From Lachnospiraceae bacterium XPB1003 (GTDB taxonomy: Bacteria; Bacillota; Clostridia; Lachnospirales; Lachnospiraceae), in assembly GCA_900102065.1 (NCBI GenBank), contig FMVK01000008.1:1-64000 (forward strand): a DNA stretch of 64,000 nucleotides, in the 5' to 3' direction. Within the stretch, counting starts at the first letter, position 1; the number at the start of each line of letters is the position of its first letter. Shown here one piece after another: positions 7,624 through 15,173 of the stretch. Below the pieces are notes generated by a model that had not been told where the DNA came from, made no database searches, and worked only from the letters and a program-made list of their open reading frames with translations. Made by a program: the position numbers and the translations under genes.

Positions 7624-8511
7624 TCAGCTTTTTAAAGCAGCAAGCTGAGCTTCAAGTTCCTTAACAAGTTCTTTTGTTTCCGCGAGCTCTGTTTTTGTTT
7701 GCTTTATTGTTGTATTCATCTCCGCAATGATCTTTTCATCTTCAATTCGCTGTTCTTCCCGGCCTTTATCTATACCATCAAGCAGTATGCCTTCACGTTC
7801 ATCCTGTTCATTATATTCGACTAAACTTGCTTTCATGACTGCCTCCCTATGTTCGCTCAAAAATTGACTCATGATATTATCATTGATACATTCTTCGATA
7901 ACTTGCCTAATCGCGTCTGATTTCTCGGGGTTAGTTTTTTTTCCTGCAAGTGCACTTCTCATCCTGAAAATGAATTCAGAATACTGACTTAAAGGCTTAC
8001 AGCTTTCCATCAATTCTATATTACGACCGGAATTGATATTGTAAGCTGTTACTGTAAGTTCCATCGATGGTTCTTCAACCTTAACAGCCATCTGTTCGGA
8101 GAGCTTCATCGTAATCTTATCCGGTATATCCTTGCTTCCGTTATAAAATACCACAAACATTGGCGTCGGTATCTCTATCACACGTCCTCTGTACAGATCT
8201 TTACCGGTTATATATTCCTTTAACAGCTGGCTGACGTAAAACAGCATCCTTAGCGGCATGTTAGGGTTATACGTGGACTGATGCTCATAGAGACTTAGGT
8301 TAGAGTGGAATATAAATGACAGGTCATTTGCCATCTTAGAAAAGACACTGTCGGCGATTCCGTCCTCGCTCTGTAATGTATTCATCACTAGTTCGGAAGT
8401 ATCATCGTAAGATGTACCGTTAACTGCATTATACAACGATAGCAGATTTTCCGGTATTGAAAAATACATTGCAAATGTGCTGGATGCGTACTCTTTGTTG
8501 ACTGTTCCCAT
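7624..8511 (-). CDS. Rpn family PD-(D/E)XK nuclease / putative transposase
   Basis: 295 residues. The central region (NDLSFIFHSNLSLYEHQSTYNPNMPLRMLFY, split here only by its length; then IPTPMFVVFYNG) matches the Lachnospiraceae version of the Rpn/YhgA-like family. Those proteins are endonucleases linked to RecA-independent recombination or are transposase relatives. The N-terminus (SLYNAVNGTSYDD) also fits. Residues 245-295 form a coiled coil rich in Glu and Lys. The expected acidic residue before the E-X-Q/H motif is present, but I cannot confirm catalytic competence. AAGGAGG lies eight bases before the ATG and a hairpin sits just upstream of it. The family often occurs in multiple copies per genome. 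Confidence 0.8.
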   Translation of the reverse strand: MGTVNKEYASSTFAMYFSIPENLLSLYNAVNGTSYDDTSELVMNTLQSEDGIADSVFSKMANDLSFIFHSNLSLYEHQSTYNPNMPLRMLFYVSQLLKEYITGKDLYRGRVIEIPTPMFVVFYNGSKDIPDKITMKLSEQMAVKVEEPSMELTVTAYNINSGRNIELMESCKPLSQYSEFIFRMRSALAGKKTNPEKSDAIRQVIEECINDNIMSQFLSEHREAVMKASLVEYNEQDEREGILLDGIDKGREEQRIEDEKIIAEMNTTIKQTKTELAETKELVKELEAQLAALKS

Positions 8512-8519
8512 TAAAAAAT

Positions 8520-8565
8520 CCTCCTTGTAAAAAATTGTTTTCGCAGGAGGCTTTCCGTCTCCTGC
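8520..8565 (-). promoter_or_regulatory. Leader hairpin with anti-Shine-Dalgarno sequence before the Rpn-like gene
   Basis: On the minus strand the arms GCAGGAG (8559-8565) and CTCCTGC (8543-8549) form a hairpin followed by GAAAACAATTTTTTAC, then the Shine-Dalgarno AAGGAGG (8520-8526). The downstream arm contains CCTCCT (8545-8550), which can pair either with the first arm or with the Shine-Dalgarno. The hairpin could therefore terminate transcription or control access to the ribosome binding site. Confidence 0.5.
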
Positions 8566-8814
8566 TTCTAAATTTGGGATTGAAAGCAGAAGATCAAGAA
8601 TATTTGAAAGAATGCTTTCGCATTAAGAAATTAGATAATTACTGCCTTCGAAATCAGTATATGATATGAATCCTGAAAGGTCAATGATAGTTCCTTAAAT
8701 GTATTGCGATTGCCAATACAAATACGTACACTATAAATGAATGGAAGTGTTTAGGCTCGGATGCACAAATGGATGCAGAATTAGAAAAAACGTCATAATT
8801 CTATATATGGAAAA
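8566..8814. other. Intergenic region without recognised gene
   Basis: About 250 bases of AT-rich sequence between the Rpn-like gene leader and two palindromic repeats. It presumably holds the Rpn-like gene promoter, but I could not place convincing -35 and -10 boxes. No reading frame of note. Confidence 0.5.
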
Positions 8815-8843
8815 TGAGCCGCTAACCCCGTCCCCAGGGATCA
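8815..8843. repeat. Short palindromic repeat (copy d), overlapping a stop codon
   Basis: TGAGCC...GGATCA ends surround the core CTAACCCCGTCCCC. Read on the minus strand it encodes the final residues DPWGRG and the TAG stop of the alpha/beta hydrolase gene. Confidence 0.8.
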
Positions 8844-9970
8844 AAAGTAAAGAAATGAGCCACTGACCCCGTCCCCAAAGGTTCATCTTTCGTCTTCTTA
8901 AGATACGTATCAAAGAATTCTAAGTGTATATTACACACTGTATCATGTGCGATAGCCGGATCCAATTTTCCCACCTGGGATTTAAATGGAATGGCATACT
9001 TCATATCAGAGAAGCCAAGATGCTGCATATCCTTAAGTATGGCATGATATGCCACATTTTTATTCTTAACGAAGGCAACGGTAACAACTGTTTTGTTATT
9101 TTCACAGTTCATCTGGAGAAATGGAGTTGTGATAAACTTCCCGTCATGGTTTCCGAACAAAGCGCCATCAATATTGATCCCGCAGGTGAATGTTTCCGGT
9201 TCGTCCTCACAAAGAGCATAGGCCGTCGCGCCTCCCATGGAATGCCCTGTAATGCCGATCCCCTTTGCAAAATCTATTTTATCAGAATATTTATCCTTAA
9301 GAACCTTCAGGGCTGCTTTCGTATCCAGTTCCCATTCATGAACCCTTTCGATCAAAAATCCGCAGTACTTCTTTTGCGCCGCATCAAATCGTTGCCAAAG
9401 CTCTTCGTTTGTTCCTTTGGCTTTCTGGATTTTCATAAATTCCATAACGCCCGGGATCATCGGCGAATATACTTTTGATGTGATCCCCTTCGCCTTTTTA
9501 AATATCGTTCCGTCATCCAGCTCGGTTATCAACCCTTCATACGGATGCCCCACGGTTGCAACTATATAGCCGTGGGAAGCAAGTTCTATATACAAAAAAG
9601 TATGGGCTGCCATAAACGAGCTGTAGCCGTGATTAAACATGATAAGCGGAAAGCGTTCGCCCTCAATAAAAGGAGCATTCTCATAACATTCCGAACGATT
9701 CGTCCCGTCACTTTCAACCTTCTCATAATTAAGGGGAATAAAAAAATTTTTCCTTAAGGCGTCGATGGTTGCCTTGCTCATATAACGAGCCTTCGGAAGC
9801 TCTTTAACGGACTCCTTTGTAACAGGATAATAAACTTTTACCGGTATGGATCGCTTGGTTCCGATGGCATTATACATTGTCTCTTCGCGATCGTTATATA
9901 CCGTATAAGTAAAAGTTCCCACTGCATATTCACCGGTCGGCTGTGGCTTTTGGATCATATTTTTACTCAT
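8822..9970 (-). CDS. Alpha/beta hydrolase (lipase / PAF-acetylhydrolase-like)
   Basis: 382 residues from the ATG at 9970. This start overlaps the TetR stop by 8 bases and has GGAGG seven bases upstream, so translation is coupled. The nucleophile elbow is GHSMGG; the Asp and His probably come from the DGALFG region and a later conserved His. IMFNHGYSSF is the oxyanion strand. The size and order of motifs fit the PAF-acetylhydrolase or dienelactone-hydrolase-like group of carboxylic ester hydrolases. There is no signal peptide. Substrate unknown. The last 22 residues are encoded by two palindromic repeats (copies e and d) read through in frame, so the original C-terminus has been replaced or extended. 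TetR upstream probably controls expression. Confidence 0.8.
   Translation of the reverse strand: MSKNMIQKPQPTGEYAVGTFTYTVYNDREETMYNAIGTKRSIPVKVYYPVTKESVKELPKARYMSKATIDALRKNFFIPLNYEKVESDGTNRSECYENAPFIEGERFPLIMFNHGYSSFMAAHTFLYIELASHGYIVATVGHPYEGLITELDDGTIFKKAKGITSKVYSPMIPGVMEFMKIQKAKGTNEELWQRFDAAQKKYCGFLIERVHEWELDTKAALKVLKDKYSDKIDFAKGIGITGHSMGGATAYALCEDEPETFTCGINIDGALFGNHDGKFITTPFLQMNCENNKTVVTVAFVKNKNVAYHAILKDMQHLGFSDMKYAIPFKSQVGKLDPAIAHDTVCNIHLEFFDTYLKKTKDEPLGTGSVAHFFTFDPWGRG
8856..8885. repeat. Short palindromic repeat (copy e), inside a coding region
   Basis: TGAGCC-ACTGACCCCGTCCCC-AAAGGTTCA, lying 12 bases from copy d in the same orientation. On the minus strand it is translated within the hydrolase gene as the residues EPLGTGSVA. 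Confidence 0.8.
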
Positions 9971-10631
9971 CGACTTTACCTCCGAATAATAGAATGATCG
10001 ACTTGGCGAGTGTCCTGAAAGCAGCTCTTGGTTCAACCTTCACCCCGGAGCTTCCGGCCCCGTAATTGGCACTCAATATGCAGACTTTCTCGATGCCGGA
10101 AAATGAAGTGGCAAGGAAAGCACCTATCTCTTCCGGAGTGCCTTTCATCCTGTACCCCTGCTTCATTGCCGCTTCCACCATTTTCGGAAAGATATTAAAA
10201 AGAATACTCCACGTTTTGCCGTTTCCATCAGTTCCTGCCATGATCTTAGCCATTCTCTCGGGATTATTTACCGCAAGAGAGCCGAAATCAAAATTGATCT
10301 TCTGGATGTCCATAAGGTGCTCTTCCATCACTTCACCTATTATGTCGCAGGCACGGTACGTGATCTCCTCAAAGGACAGTCCCTTTTCCTTTGAAAGCTC
10401 TTCAATACGCTCATAAGAGTCATATTCGCTTCGCATCATCATCACCATGTCGGCTAAGATATCATCGAGGCCCTCATAATAACGATAGATCGCGCCCATG
10501 GACATTCCGGTCTCGGCTATAACGTCCGATATAGTCACCATTTCCACAGGCTTTCTAAGACAAACCTGATAGGCCGCCTCTACTATCATCTCTTTCTTTT
10601 TTTCATAATATTCCTGACTGACTTTGGGCAT
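9963..10631 (-). CDS. TetR/AcrR family transcriptional regulator
   Basis: 222 residues from the ATG at 10631, chosen over a GTG three codons upstream because AAAGGTG is correctly spaced from it. The N-terminal helix-turn-helix lies at about residues 20-50 (TISDVIAETGMSMGAIYRYY), typical of TetR repressors. The C-terminal 160 residues form the variable ligand-binding helical domain. The hydrolase gene overlaps its 3' end, so the two form an operon. A 41-bp palindrome covers its own promoter and is probably its operator. The ligand may be a substrate of the hydrolase. Confidence 0.9.
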   Translation of the reverse strand: MPKVSQEYYEKKKEMIVEAAYQVCLRKPVEMVTISDVIAETGMSMGAIYRYYEGLDDILADMVMMMRSEYDSYERIEELSKEKGLSFEEITYRACDIIGEVMEEHLMDIQKINFDFGSLAVNNPERMAKIMAGTDGNGKTWSILFNIFPKMVEAAMKQGYRMKGTPEEIGAFLATSFSGIEKVCILSANYGAGSSGVKVEPRAAFRTLAKSIILLFGGKVDE

Positions 10632-10660
10632 TGGCTTCACACCTTTCGTAATCTAAAACA

Positions 10661-10701
10661 AAAATGAAACAGATTTCATTAAATGAAACCTGTTTCATTT
10701 T
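10661..10701. promoter_or_regulatory. 41-bp palindromic operator of the TetR operon
   Basis: The sequence is nearly identical to its reverse complement over 41 bases and consists of two smaller dyads built on TGAAAC...GTTTCA. It overlaps the -10 box and start of the minus-strand promoter (-35 TTGACA at 10721-10726, 18-base spacer, -10 TAAAAT at 10697-10702). The arrangement predicts autorepression by TetR, possibly by two dimers. Confidence 0.8.
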
Positions 10702-10780
10702 ATTCCTGTGTATTACTTTTTGTCAATCCCCGGAAGCGATAAAGACCTTGGTGTCAGTACCAAAAATCCAACATTTATCT

Positions 10781-10786
10781 TATAAT
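10781..10786 (+). promoter_or_regulatory. -10 box of the SIMPL gene
   Basis: TATAAT lies 63 bases before the SIMPL start, with no good -35 box at the usual distance. A palindromic repeat (10799-10827) occupies most of the predicted 5' leader. Confidence 0.4.
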
Positions 10787-10798
10787 GGGGTCAAAAAA

Positions 10799-10827
10799 TG
10801 AGCCACTGACCCCGTCCCCAGGGATCA
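10799..10827. repeat. Short palindromic repeat (copy f), in a 5' leader
   Basis: TGAGCC-ACTGACCCCGTCCCC-AGGGATCA, identical to copy d apart from two bases. It lies between the predicted -10 box and the AGGAGG site of the SIMPL gene, so it should be transcribed as part of that mRNA leader. Confidence 0.8.
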
Positions 10828-10843
10828 AAAGGAGGAAAAAAGT

Positions 10844-11593
10844 ATGGAACAGAAGAAACGAGGATGCATAGAAGCATTGATAATAGGAATGTGTATAGTC
10901 ATCAGCTGCGGCTTTCTGGCTTTTGGGCTGTCGCATTTCAGATCCGACAGCACGCATGTAATTACTGCTACAGGCAGTTCAAGCGTTGACTTTGAATCTG
11001 ACATCATAATATGGAGAGGTTCATTCTTATCTGAAGCGTACACTTCACAGGAAGCCTATTCGAAGATAAAGAAGGATGCGGATAAGGTTAAACAGTATCT
11101 CTTAAACAATGGTATTTCAGAAAATGAGATCGTCTTTGATTCCGTTGATATCGGAAGGACCTATAAAGACGTGTATGACACTAACGGAAACTATGTAGGC
11201 TCTGAAGAGGACGGCTACCGCCTTACCCAGGGAGTGACAATCACTTCATCCAACCTTGATAATGTGGAAAAGATCTCGCGAGACATTTCAAGTCTTCTTG
11301 ATCAGGGTGTGGAGCTCACCTCAGACTCACCTGAGTACTATTATTCAGGGCTGGAAACGCTTAAGCTGGATCTGATAAACAAGGCCGCAGAGAACGCAAA
11401 AGAACGAATCGACATCATGGCCAAGAACACCGGCGCATCCTTAGGAAAGCTCAAGAATTCAAACCTCGGTGTATTCCAGATAACTGCCAAAAATTCCGGC
11501 ACAAGCAGCTATTCATATGACGGAGCCTTTGATACAAGTTCCAGATACAAGACCGCCACAATCACCGTGAAGCTGGAGTACGATATCAAATAA
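10844..11593 (+). CDS. SIMPL domain protein (DUF541)
   Basis: 249 residues. An N-terminal hydrophobic segment at about residues 9-30 acts as an uncleaved anchor or signal peptide. The rest matches the SIMPL/DUF541 family: VITATGSSSVDFESDI, a long helix pair around residues 60-85, a TYKDVYDTNGNYVG hairpin, and the conserved second helical part ENAKERIDIMAKNTGASLG. These proteins are exported or surface-exposed; the family includes oxidative-stress-linked members, but the molecular role is not established. The start has a perfect AAAAGGAGG. The coding sequence ends within palindromic repeat copy g. Confidence 0.85.
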   Translation: MEQKKRGCIEALIIGMCIVISCGFLAFGLSHFRSDSTHVITATGSSSVDFESDIIIWRGSFLSEAYTSQEAYSKIKKDADKVKQYLLNNGISENEIVFDSVDIGRTYKDVYDTNGNYVGSEEDGYRLTQGVTITSSNLDNVEKISRDISSLLDQGVELTSDSPEYYYSGLETLKLDLINKAAENAKERIDIMAKNTGASLGKLKNSNLGVFQITAKNSGTSSYSYDGAFDTSSRYKTATITVKLEYDIK

Positions 11594-11625
11594 TGAGCCA
11601 CTCCCCCCGTCCCCAATGGGTCATT
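11592..11625. repeat. Short palindromic repeat (copy g), at a stop codon
   Basis: The arms AATGAGCC and GGGTCATT enclose a C-rich core ending CCGTCCCC. It begins inside the TAA stop of the SIMPL gene and is the most symmetric copy. Confidence 0.75.
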
Positions 11626-11796
11626 ACCGATTTTTGCCGGTCATTTCACTGCGCATTTCGAACGAGCGCGGAACTTCGCCACTTCGACTTCTTCCCCCAG
11701 AAGCGTTCGCCAGAGAAGGGGGCGTTTGAGTTGCTTTCTTCAGGAATATACGAGGCAAGCATGTTCGTGTCTTAGTGAAAACAAAAAAATACCGAA

Positions 11797-11818
11797 AAGA
11801 TAAGGGCTCCCTTATCTT
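11797..11818 (-). terminator. putP terminator
   Basis: A 10-bp perfect stem AAGATAAGGG/CCCTTATCTT with a two-base centre. On the minus strand it is followed by TTCGGTATTTTTTTG, a good T tract. It lies about 190 bases past the putP stop. Confidence 0.75.
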
Positions 11819-11855
11819 CCCGATATTTGATCAACAAAATATTATAAAACTATTA

Positions 11856-11889
11856 CTGTTCTGTTCTGTTCTGTTCTGTTCTGTTCTGT
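11856..11889. repeat. CTGTT pentanucleotide tandem repeat
   Basis: Six perfect CTGTT units are followed by CTGT. On the minus strand it is transcribed as AACAG repeats in the putP 3' untranslated region. A five-base unit is prone to slippage, but no reading frame depends on it here. Confidence 0.9.
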
Positions 11890-12005
11890 AAGCATTATGT
11901 GTCTCCCCCCGAGACTGTCAAGTCGTACGGGGGAAAATAAAACACATCATAAAAAACAGTGCAATCCTATAATGTCACAATTCTTTGCAACGCTTGGTCT
12001 TCCGC

Positions 12006-13529
12006 TTATTCAATCGGCTTAGCAGCCTTCTCCACGAGACTCTGAACCTCTTCCGAAGGTTCTTTATCCATTAATGACACGATAACCGCAAAGATGAAAC
12101 TTACGATAAAGCCCGGGATAATCTCGTAAAGCCCTGTGTTCACAACAGTAAGACTCTCTACGGATCCCGAGAAAAACATATGCCATACCGCATCCGTTAA
12201 GAAACCTGCAACAACGCCGGCGATAGCGCCTTTGTAAGTGAACTTCTTCCAGAAAAGCGCAAGCAGGATCGCAGGACCGAATGCCGAACCGAATGCAGCC
12301 CATGCACATTCAACAAGCGCCATGATACCTGCACATCCGGGGCTCATAGCAATGAAAAGTGCGATGATGGCAATAAGCGCAACAACTCCACGACCTACCC
12401 AAAGCATTTCCTTATCGGAAGCATTCTTACGGATAACCGGTTTGTAAAGATCCGATGAAAAAGCAGATGATGAAGCAAGAAGCTGTGAATCCGCAGTTGA
12501 CATGGAAGCTGCAAGAATCGCAGAAAGCAGTATTCCTGCAAGAAGGGGCGGGAACAGACTTCTTACCATTGTTATAAATACAAGACTTCTGTCATCGGCA
12601 GAAAGCGATGATCCAAGATACTGATGTGCAACCAGTGCTACAACGCTTGCCATACCGAGGATCAGGAATGTCCAGAAAGAACCGATGATCCTTGATTTCT
12701 TCATTTCCTTCTCAGACTTGATGGACATATATCTTACGAGGATATGAGGCATTCCGAAATATCCGAGTCCCCATCCGAAACCGCTTAAGATATCCTTAAC
12801 CGATGCCCAGTCTAACTTCCCGGAAGAGAGGAGATTGTAATAATTATCAGGTGTTACAACTTCCGCTACCGGCGCAAAATCAGGCTTTGACATAACTGCA
12901 AGCGCAACTACTGGCGCTGCCATAAGTGCCATAAGCATCAAAAGTCCCTGGAAAAAGTCTGTCCAGCAAACCGCATTGAAACCACCCATGAATGTATAAA
13001 CAAGGATGATGATCGTAGCTCCGATCATGGCATACTGACCCGGCATGCCGAAAACCTTATTGAAGAGATTTCCGCATGCAACAATGCTCGATGCGGAATA
13101 GATACAATAAGCCACACAGAAAATAACCGAGCACACTACCTGAAGCGCAGGGTGCTCTGTCCTAAATCTCTTGGTAAGAAACTGCGGAATGGTGATCGCA
13201 TCATCAGCTAATATCGACATCCTTCTGAGTCTGGGTGCAACCAAAACCCATGCAAGAACCGTTCCGATGAGCAGTCCAACCGATATCCAGATCTGTCCCA
13301 TTCCCCAGAGGTAGATGGAACCGGGAAGTCCCATTAAAACCCACGCACTCATATCGGATGCACCTGCACTAAGCGCAGCTACCCAACCGTTCATCTGTCT
13401 GCCGCCAAGGAAATAAGCCTTGTCACCTGTTTCCTTACGACCTTTGACAAAGAAGAATATTCCTATTCCAAGTACCAGACACAGATAGACTATAAAAGCC
13501 ATCATTTCCATTATCTCTTTGTTGACCAT
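12006..13529 (-). CDS. putP: Sodium/proline symporter PutP
   Basis: 507 residues with 13 predicted membrane helices, the length and order of the sodium:solute symporter family. Diagnostic segments are the N-terminal YFLGGRQMNGWVAALSAGASDMSAW, shown here in two pieces as YFLGGRQMNGW and ALSAGASDMSAW, and GLPGSIYLWGMGQIW, which include the Na+ and proline binding residues of helix II. It imports L-proline with Na+ across the cytoplasmic membrane. AAGGAGG precedes the ATG. It is divergent from the methyltransferase gene and ends with its own terminator, so it is monocistronic. Confidence 0.9.
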   Translation of the reverse strand: MVNKEIMEMMAFIVYLCLVLGIGIFFFVKGRKETGDKAYFLGGRQMNGWVAALSAGASDMSAWVLMGLPGSIYLWGMGQIWISVGLLIGTVLAWVLVAPRLRRMSILADDAITIPQFLTKRFRTEHPALQVVCSVIFCVAYCIYSASSIVACGNLFNKVFGMPGQYAMIGATIIILVYTFMGGFNAVCWTDFFQGLLMLMALMAAPVVALAVMSKPDFAPVAEVVTPDNYYNLLSSGKLDWASVKDILSGFGWGLGYFGMPHILVRYMSIKSEKEMKKSRIIGSFWTFLILGMASVVALVAHQYLGSSLSADDRSLVFITMVRSLFPPLLAGILLSAILAASMSTADSQLLASSSAFSSDLYKPVIRKNASDKEMLWVGRGVVALIAIIALFIAMSPGCAGIMALVECAWAAFGSAFGPAILLALFWKKFTYKGAIAGVVAGFLTDAVWHMFFSGSVESLTVVNTGLYEIIPGFIVSFIFAVIVSLMDKEPSEEVQSLVEKAAKPIE

Positions 13530-13642
13530 AATTCCTCCTTAAAACCTTATATGGTGACACACTAACCAATTCTACCACAATTATCGGTATACAGATTTTC
13601 GGATATACAAAAAATTTCCCGTCTCGTTGCCCTATTCATTTT

Positions 13643-13671
13643 TTGACACTCACATAAATATGTGTTACCTT
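13643..13671 (+). promoter_or_regulatory. Promoter of the RlmI-like gene, possibly leaderless
   Basis: TTGACA (13643-13648), a 17-base spacer with TG at the extended position, and TACCTT (13666-13671). The predicted transcription start falls at about 13678-13680, on or just before the ATG at 13680. Confidence 0.55.
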
Positions 13672-13679
13672 ACTCTATT

Positions 13680-14573
13680 ATGTGGAAAGCAGACAGATGG
13701 AAAGATTATTCGGTGTTGGATTGCAGTACCGGCGAAAAGCTTGAGAGATGGGGAAAATATACCCTTGTGAGACCGGACCCTCAGGTTATCTGGGACACAG
13801 GGCATGATAATCCCGGTTGGAAAAGGAACAACGGTCACTATCACCGTAGCTCTAAAGGCGGCGGTGAGTGGGAATTCCATGATCTTCCGGAGGAGTGGAC
13901 TATATCCTATGAACTGCCTGTAGATAACAGGAAGCTTACTTTTCATCTGAAGCCCTTTGCCTTCAAGCATACGGGCATTTTTCCCGAGCAGGCTGCCAAC
14001 TGGGACTGGACCTACACCAGGATCAAAGAAGCAGCTGAAAAGCGTTCCGGAGAGCGAATCCGTGTGCTCAATCTCTTTGCCTATACCGGCGGTGCTACTG
14101 TTGCAGCTGCTGCCGCAGGTGCTTTCGTCACACATGTGGATGCAGCCAAGGGTATGGTTCAGTGGGCCAAGGAGAATGCGGAAAGTTCCGATATCCCTCA
14201 CGACTCCATCCGCTGGATAGTTGACGACTGCGCAAAATTCGTTGAGCGTGAGATAAGACGCGGCAATACATACGACGCTATACTTATGGATCCCCCTTCC
14301 TACGGAAGAGGCCCCAAGGGCGAGATATGGAAGATCGAAGAATCGGTTTATCCCCTTGTTCAAAGCGCAGCAAAGCTGCTGTCGGACAAGCCGCTCTTTT
14401 TCCTTATAAATTCATATACTACGGGACTTCAGCCCGGTGTTCTCTCTTATATGCTGAATACCGCTATCGCGAAGAACCGCGGCGGTAATGTAGAAAGTTC
14501 GGAACTTGGACTCCCCTTAAAGAACAGTCCTCTTGTTCTCCCCTGCGGTGCATGCGGAAGATGGTTCATGTGA
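13680..14573 (+). CDS. Class I SAM-dependent methyltransferase, RlmI-like
   Basis: 297 residues from the ATG at 13680; the N-terminus MWKADRWKDY is where relatives start. Residues 1-110 are the substrate-side domain (GEKLERWGKY, RPDPQVIW). The SAM-binding Rossmann domain follows with VLNLFAYTGGATV (motif I), the acidic HVDAAKGMV (motif II) and the catalytic DPPSYGRGP (motif IV). The family methylates cytosine C5 of 23S rRNA (RlmI/RlmK relatives); the exact target is not readable. No Shine-Dalgarno is visible. The stop lies three bases from the convergent neighbour. Confidence 0.8.
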   Translation: MWKADRWKDYSVLDCSTGEKLERWGKYTLVRPDPQVIWDTGHDNPGWKRNNGHYHRSSKGGGEWEFHDLPEEWTISYELPVDNRKLTFHLKPFAFKHTGIFPEQAANWDWTYTRIKEAAEKRSGERIRVLNLFAYTGGATVAAAAAGAFVTHVDAAKGMVQWAKENAESSDIPHDSIRWIVDDCAKFVEREIRRGNTYDAILMDPPSYGRGPKGEIWKIEESVYPLVQSAAKLLSDKPLFFLINSYTTGLQPGVLSYMLNTAIAKNRGGNVESSELGLPLKNSPLVLPCGACGRWFM

Positions 14574-14576
14574 TCA

Positions 14577-15167
14577 TCACATATCTGTGACCACGCCCGA
14601 GATCATATTGTCAGCCATGGCATTTATCAGCATCCTTCCCGATTGTGAGCTTAAATATTCTTTTGCAAGATTCATATCGGTAAGGAGCTTATTTAATTCG
14701 GGAGTTCCGTTATCTTCTTTATTCCCCGAAACCAGCGAAGAAATATCTTTTTTATCAAGTGCTGCCTGAGCAGATGCATCTTCCTTATCATCAGGATCAA
14801 GCAGTACATCAATTAACTTATCGGCAATATTTCCGTTATCATCCGTAAGGGCATTCACAACATCCGGCGAAAGATCCTTCATATTAAGGGAGTTCCTGAG
14901 AGACTCCAGCTCCGGCTCCGAAAGCTCGGCACGGAAGTTTTTCAGCGTATCCGCACTCATTTCCGAATAAGCCTGAGCCGCAGACACATTCTTTTTTCCC
15001 GCTTCTATATGATCCGATAAGATCTCCGAAAAGCTGCGCGTAGCTCCCAAAGCCTCGGGGGAATTAAGACCGCTGCCTTTCCCGGGGTAGCTTCTGAAAC
15101 GCAGGATGTCAGTATTTCTGAGACCCGCCACGTTATATACATTTGTCTGAAGCTCGGCTACGTTCAT
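14577..15167 (-). CDS. Hypothetical protein, last gene of the alarmone synthetase/two-component operon
   Basis: 196 residues, soluble, mostly helical, rich in Ser, Asp, Asn and Leu. It contains a region with spaced acidic loops (DDNGNIADKLIDVLLDPDD) and no recognised domain. GTAGG lies before the ATG. The gene begins six bases after the stop of the preceding membrane protein, so it belongs to the operon running from 18504. The lack of Cys and the spread of helices recall secretion or flagellar accessory proteins, but this is weak. Confidence 0.65.
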   Translation of the reverse strand: MNVAELQTNVYNVAGLRNTDILRFRSYPGKGSGLNSPEALGATRSFSEILSDHIEAGKKNVSAAQAYSEMSADTLKNFRAELSEPELESLRNSLNMKDLSPDVVNALTDDNGNIADKLIDVLLDPDDKEDASAQAALDKKDISSLVSGNKEDNGTPELNKLLTDMNLAKEYLSSQSGRMLINAMADNMISGVVTDM

Positions 15168-15173
15168 CTGATC

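Larger units (their letters stand above)
11626..12005. other. Intergenic region with pentanucleotide repeat
   Basis: This 380-base convergent spacer holds a GC-rich stretch (11630-11760), the putP terminator (11797-11818) and a CTGTT tandem repeat (11856-11889). A 60-residue frame at 11593-11775 lacks a start signal and is not supported as a gene. Confidence 0.6.

Noticed and set aside
8924-9478. 184-residue frame opposite the alpha/beta hydrolase gene
   Set aside because: It is an antisense shadow of a clearly coding gene with GHSMGG and other family motifs on the minus strand.
11593-11775. 60-residue frame after the SIMPL gene
   Set aside because: It starts inside the palindromic repeat without a Shine-Dalgarno and shows no recognisable sequence.
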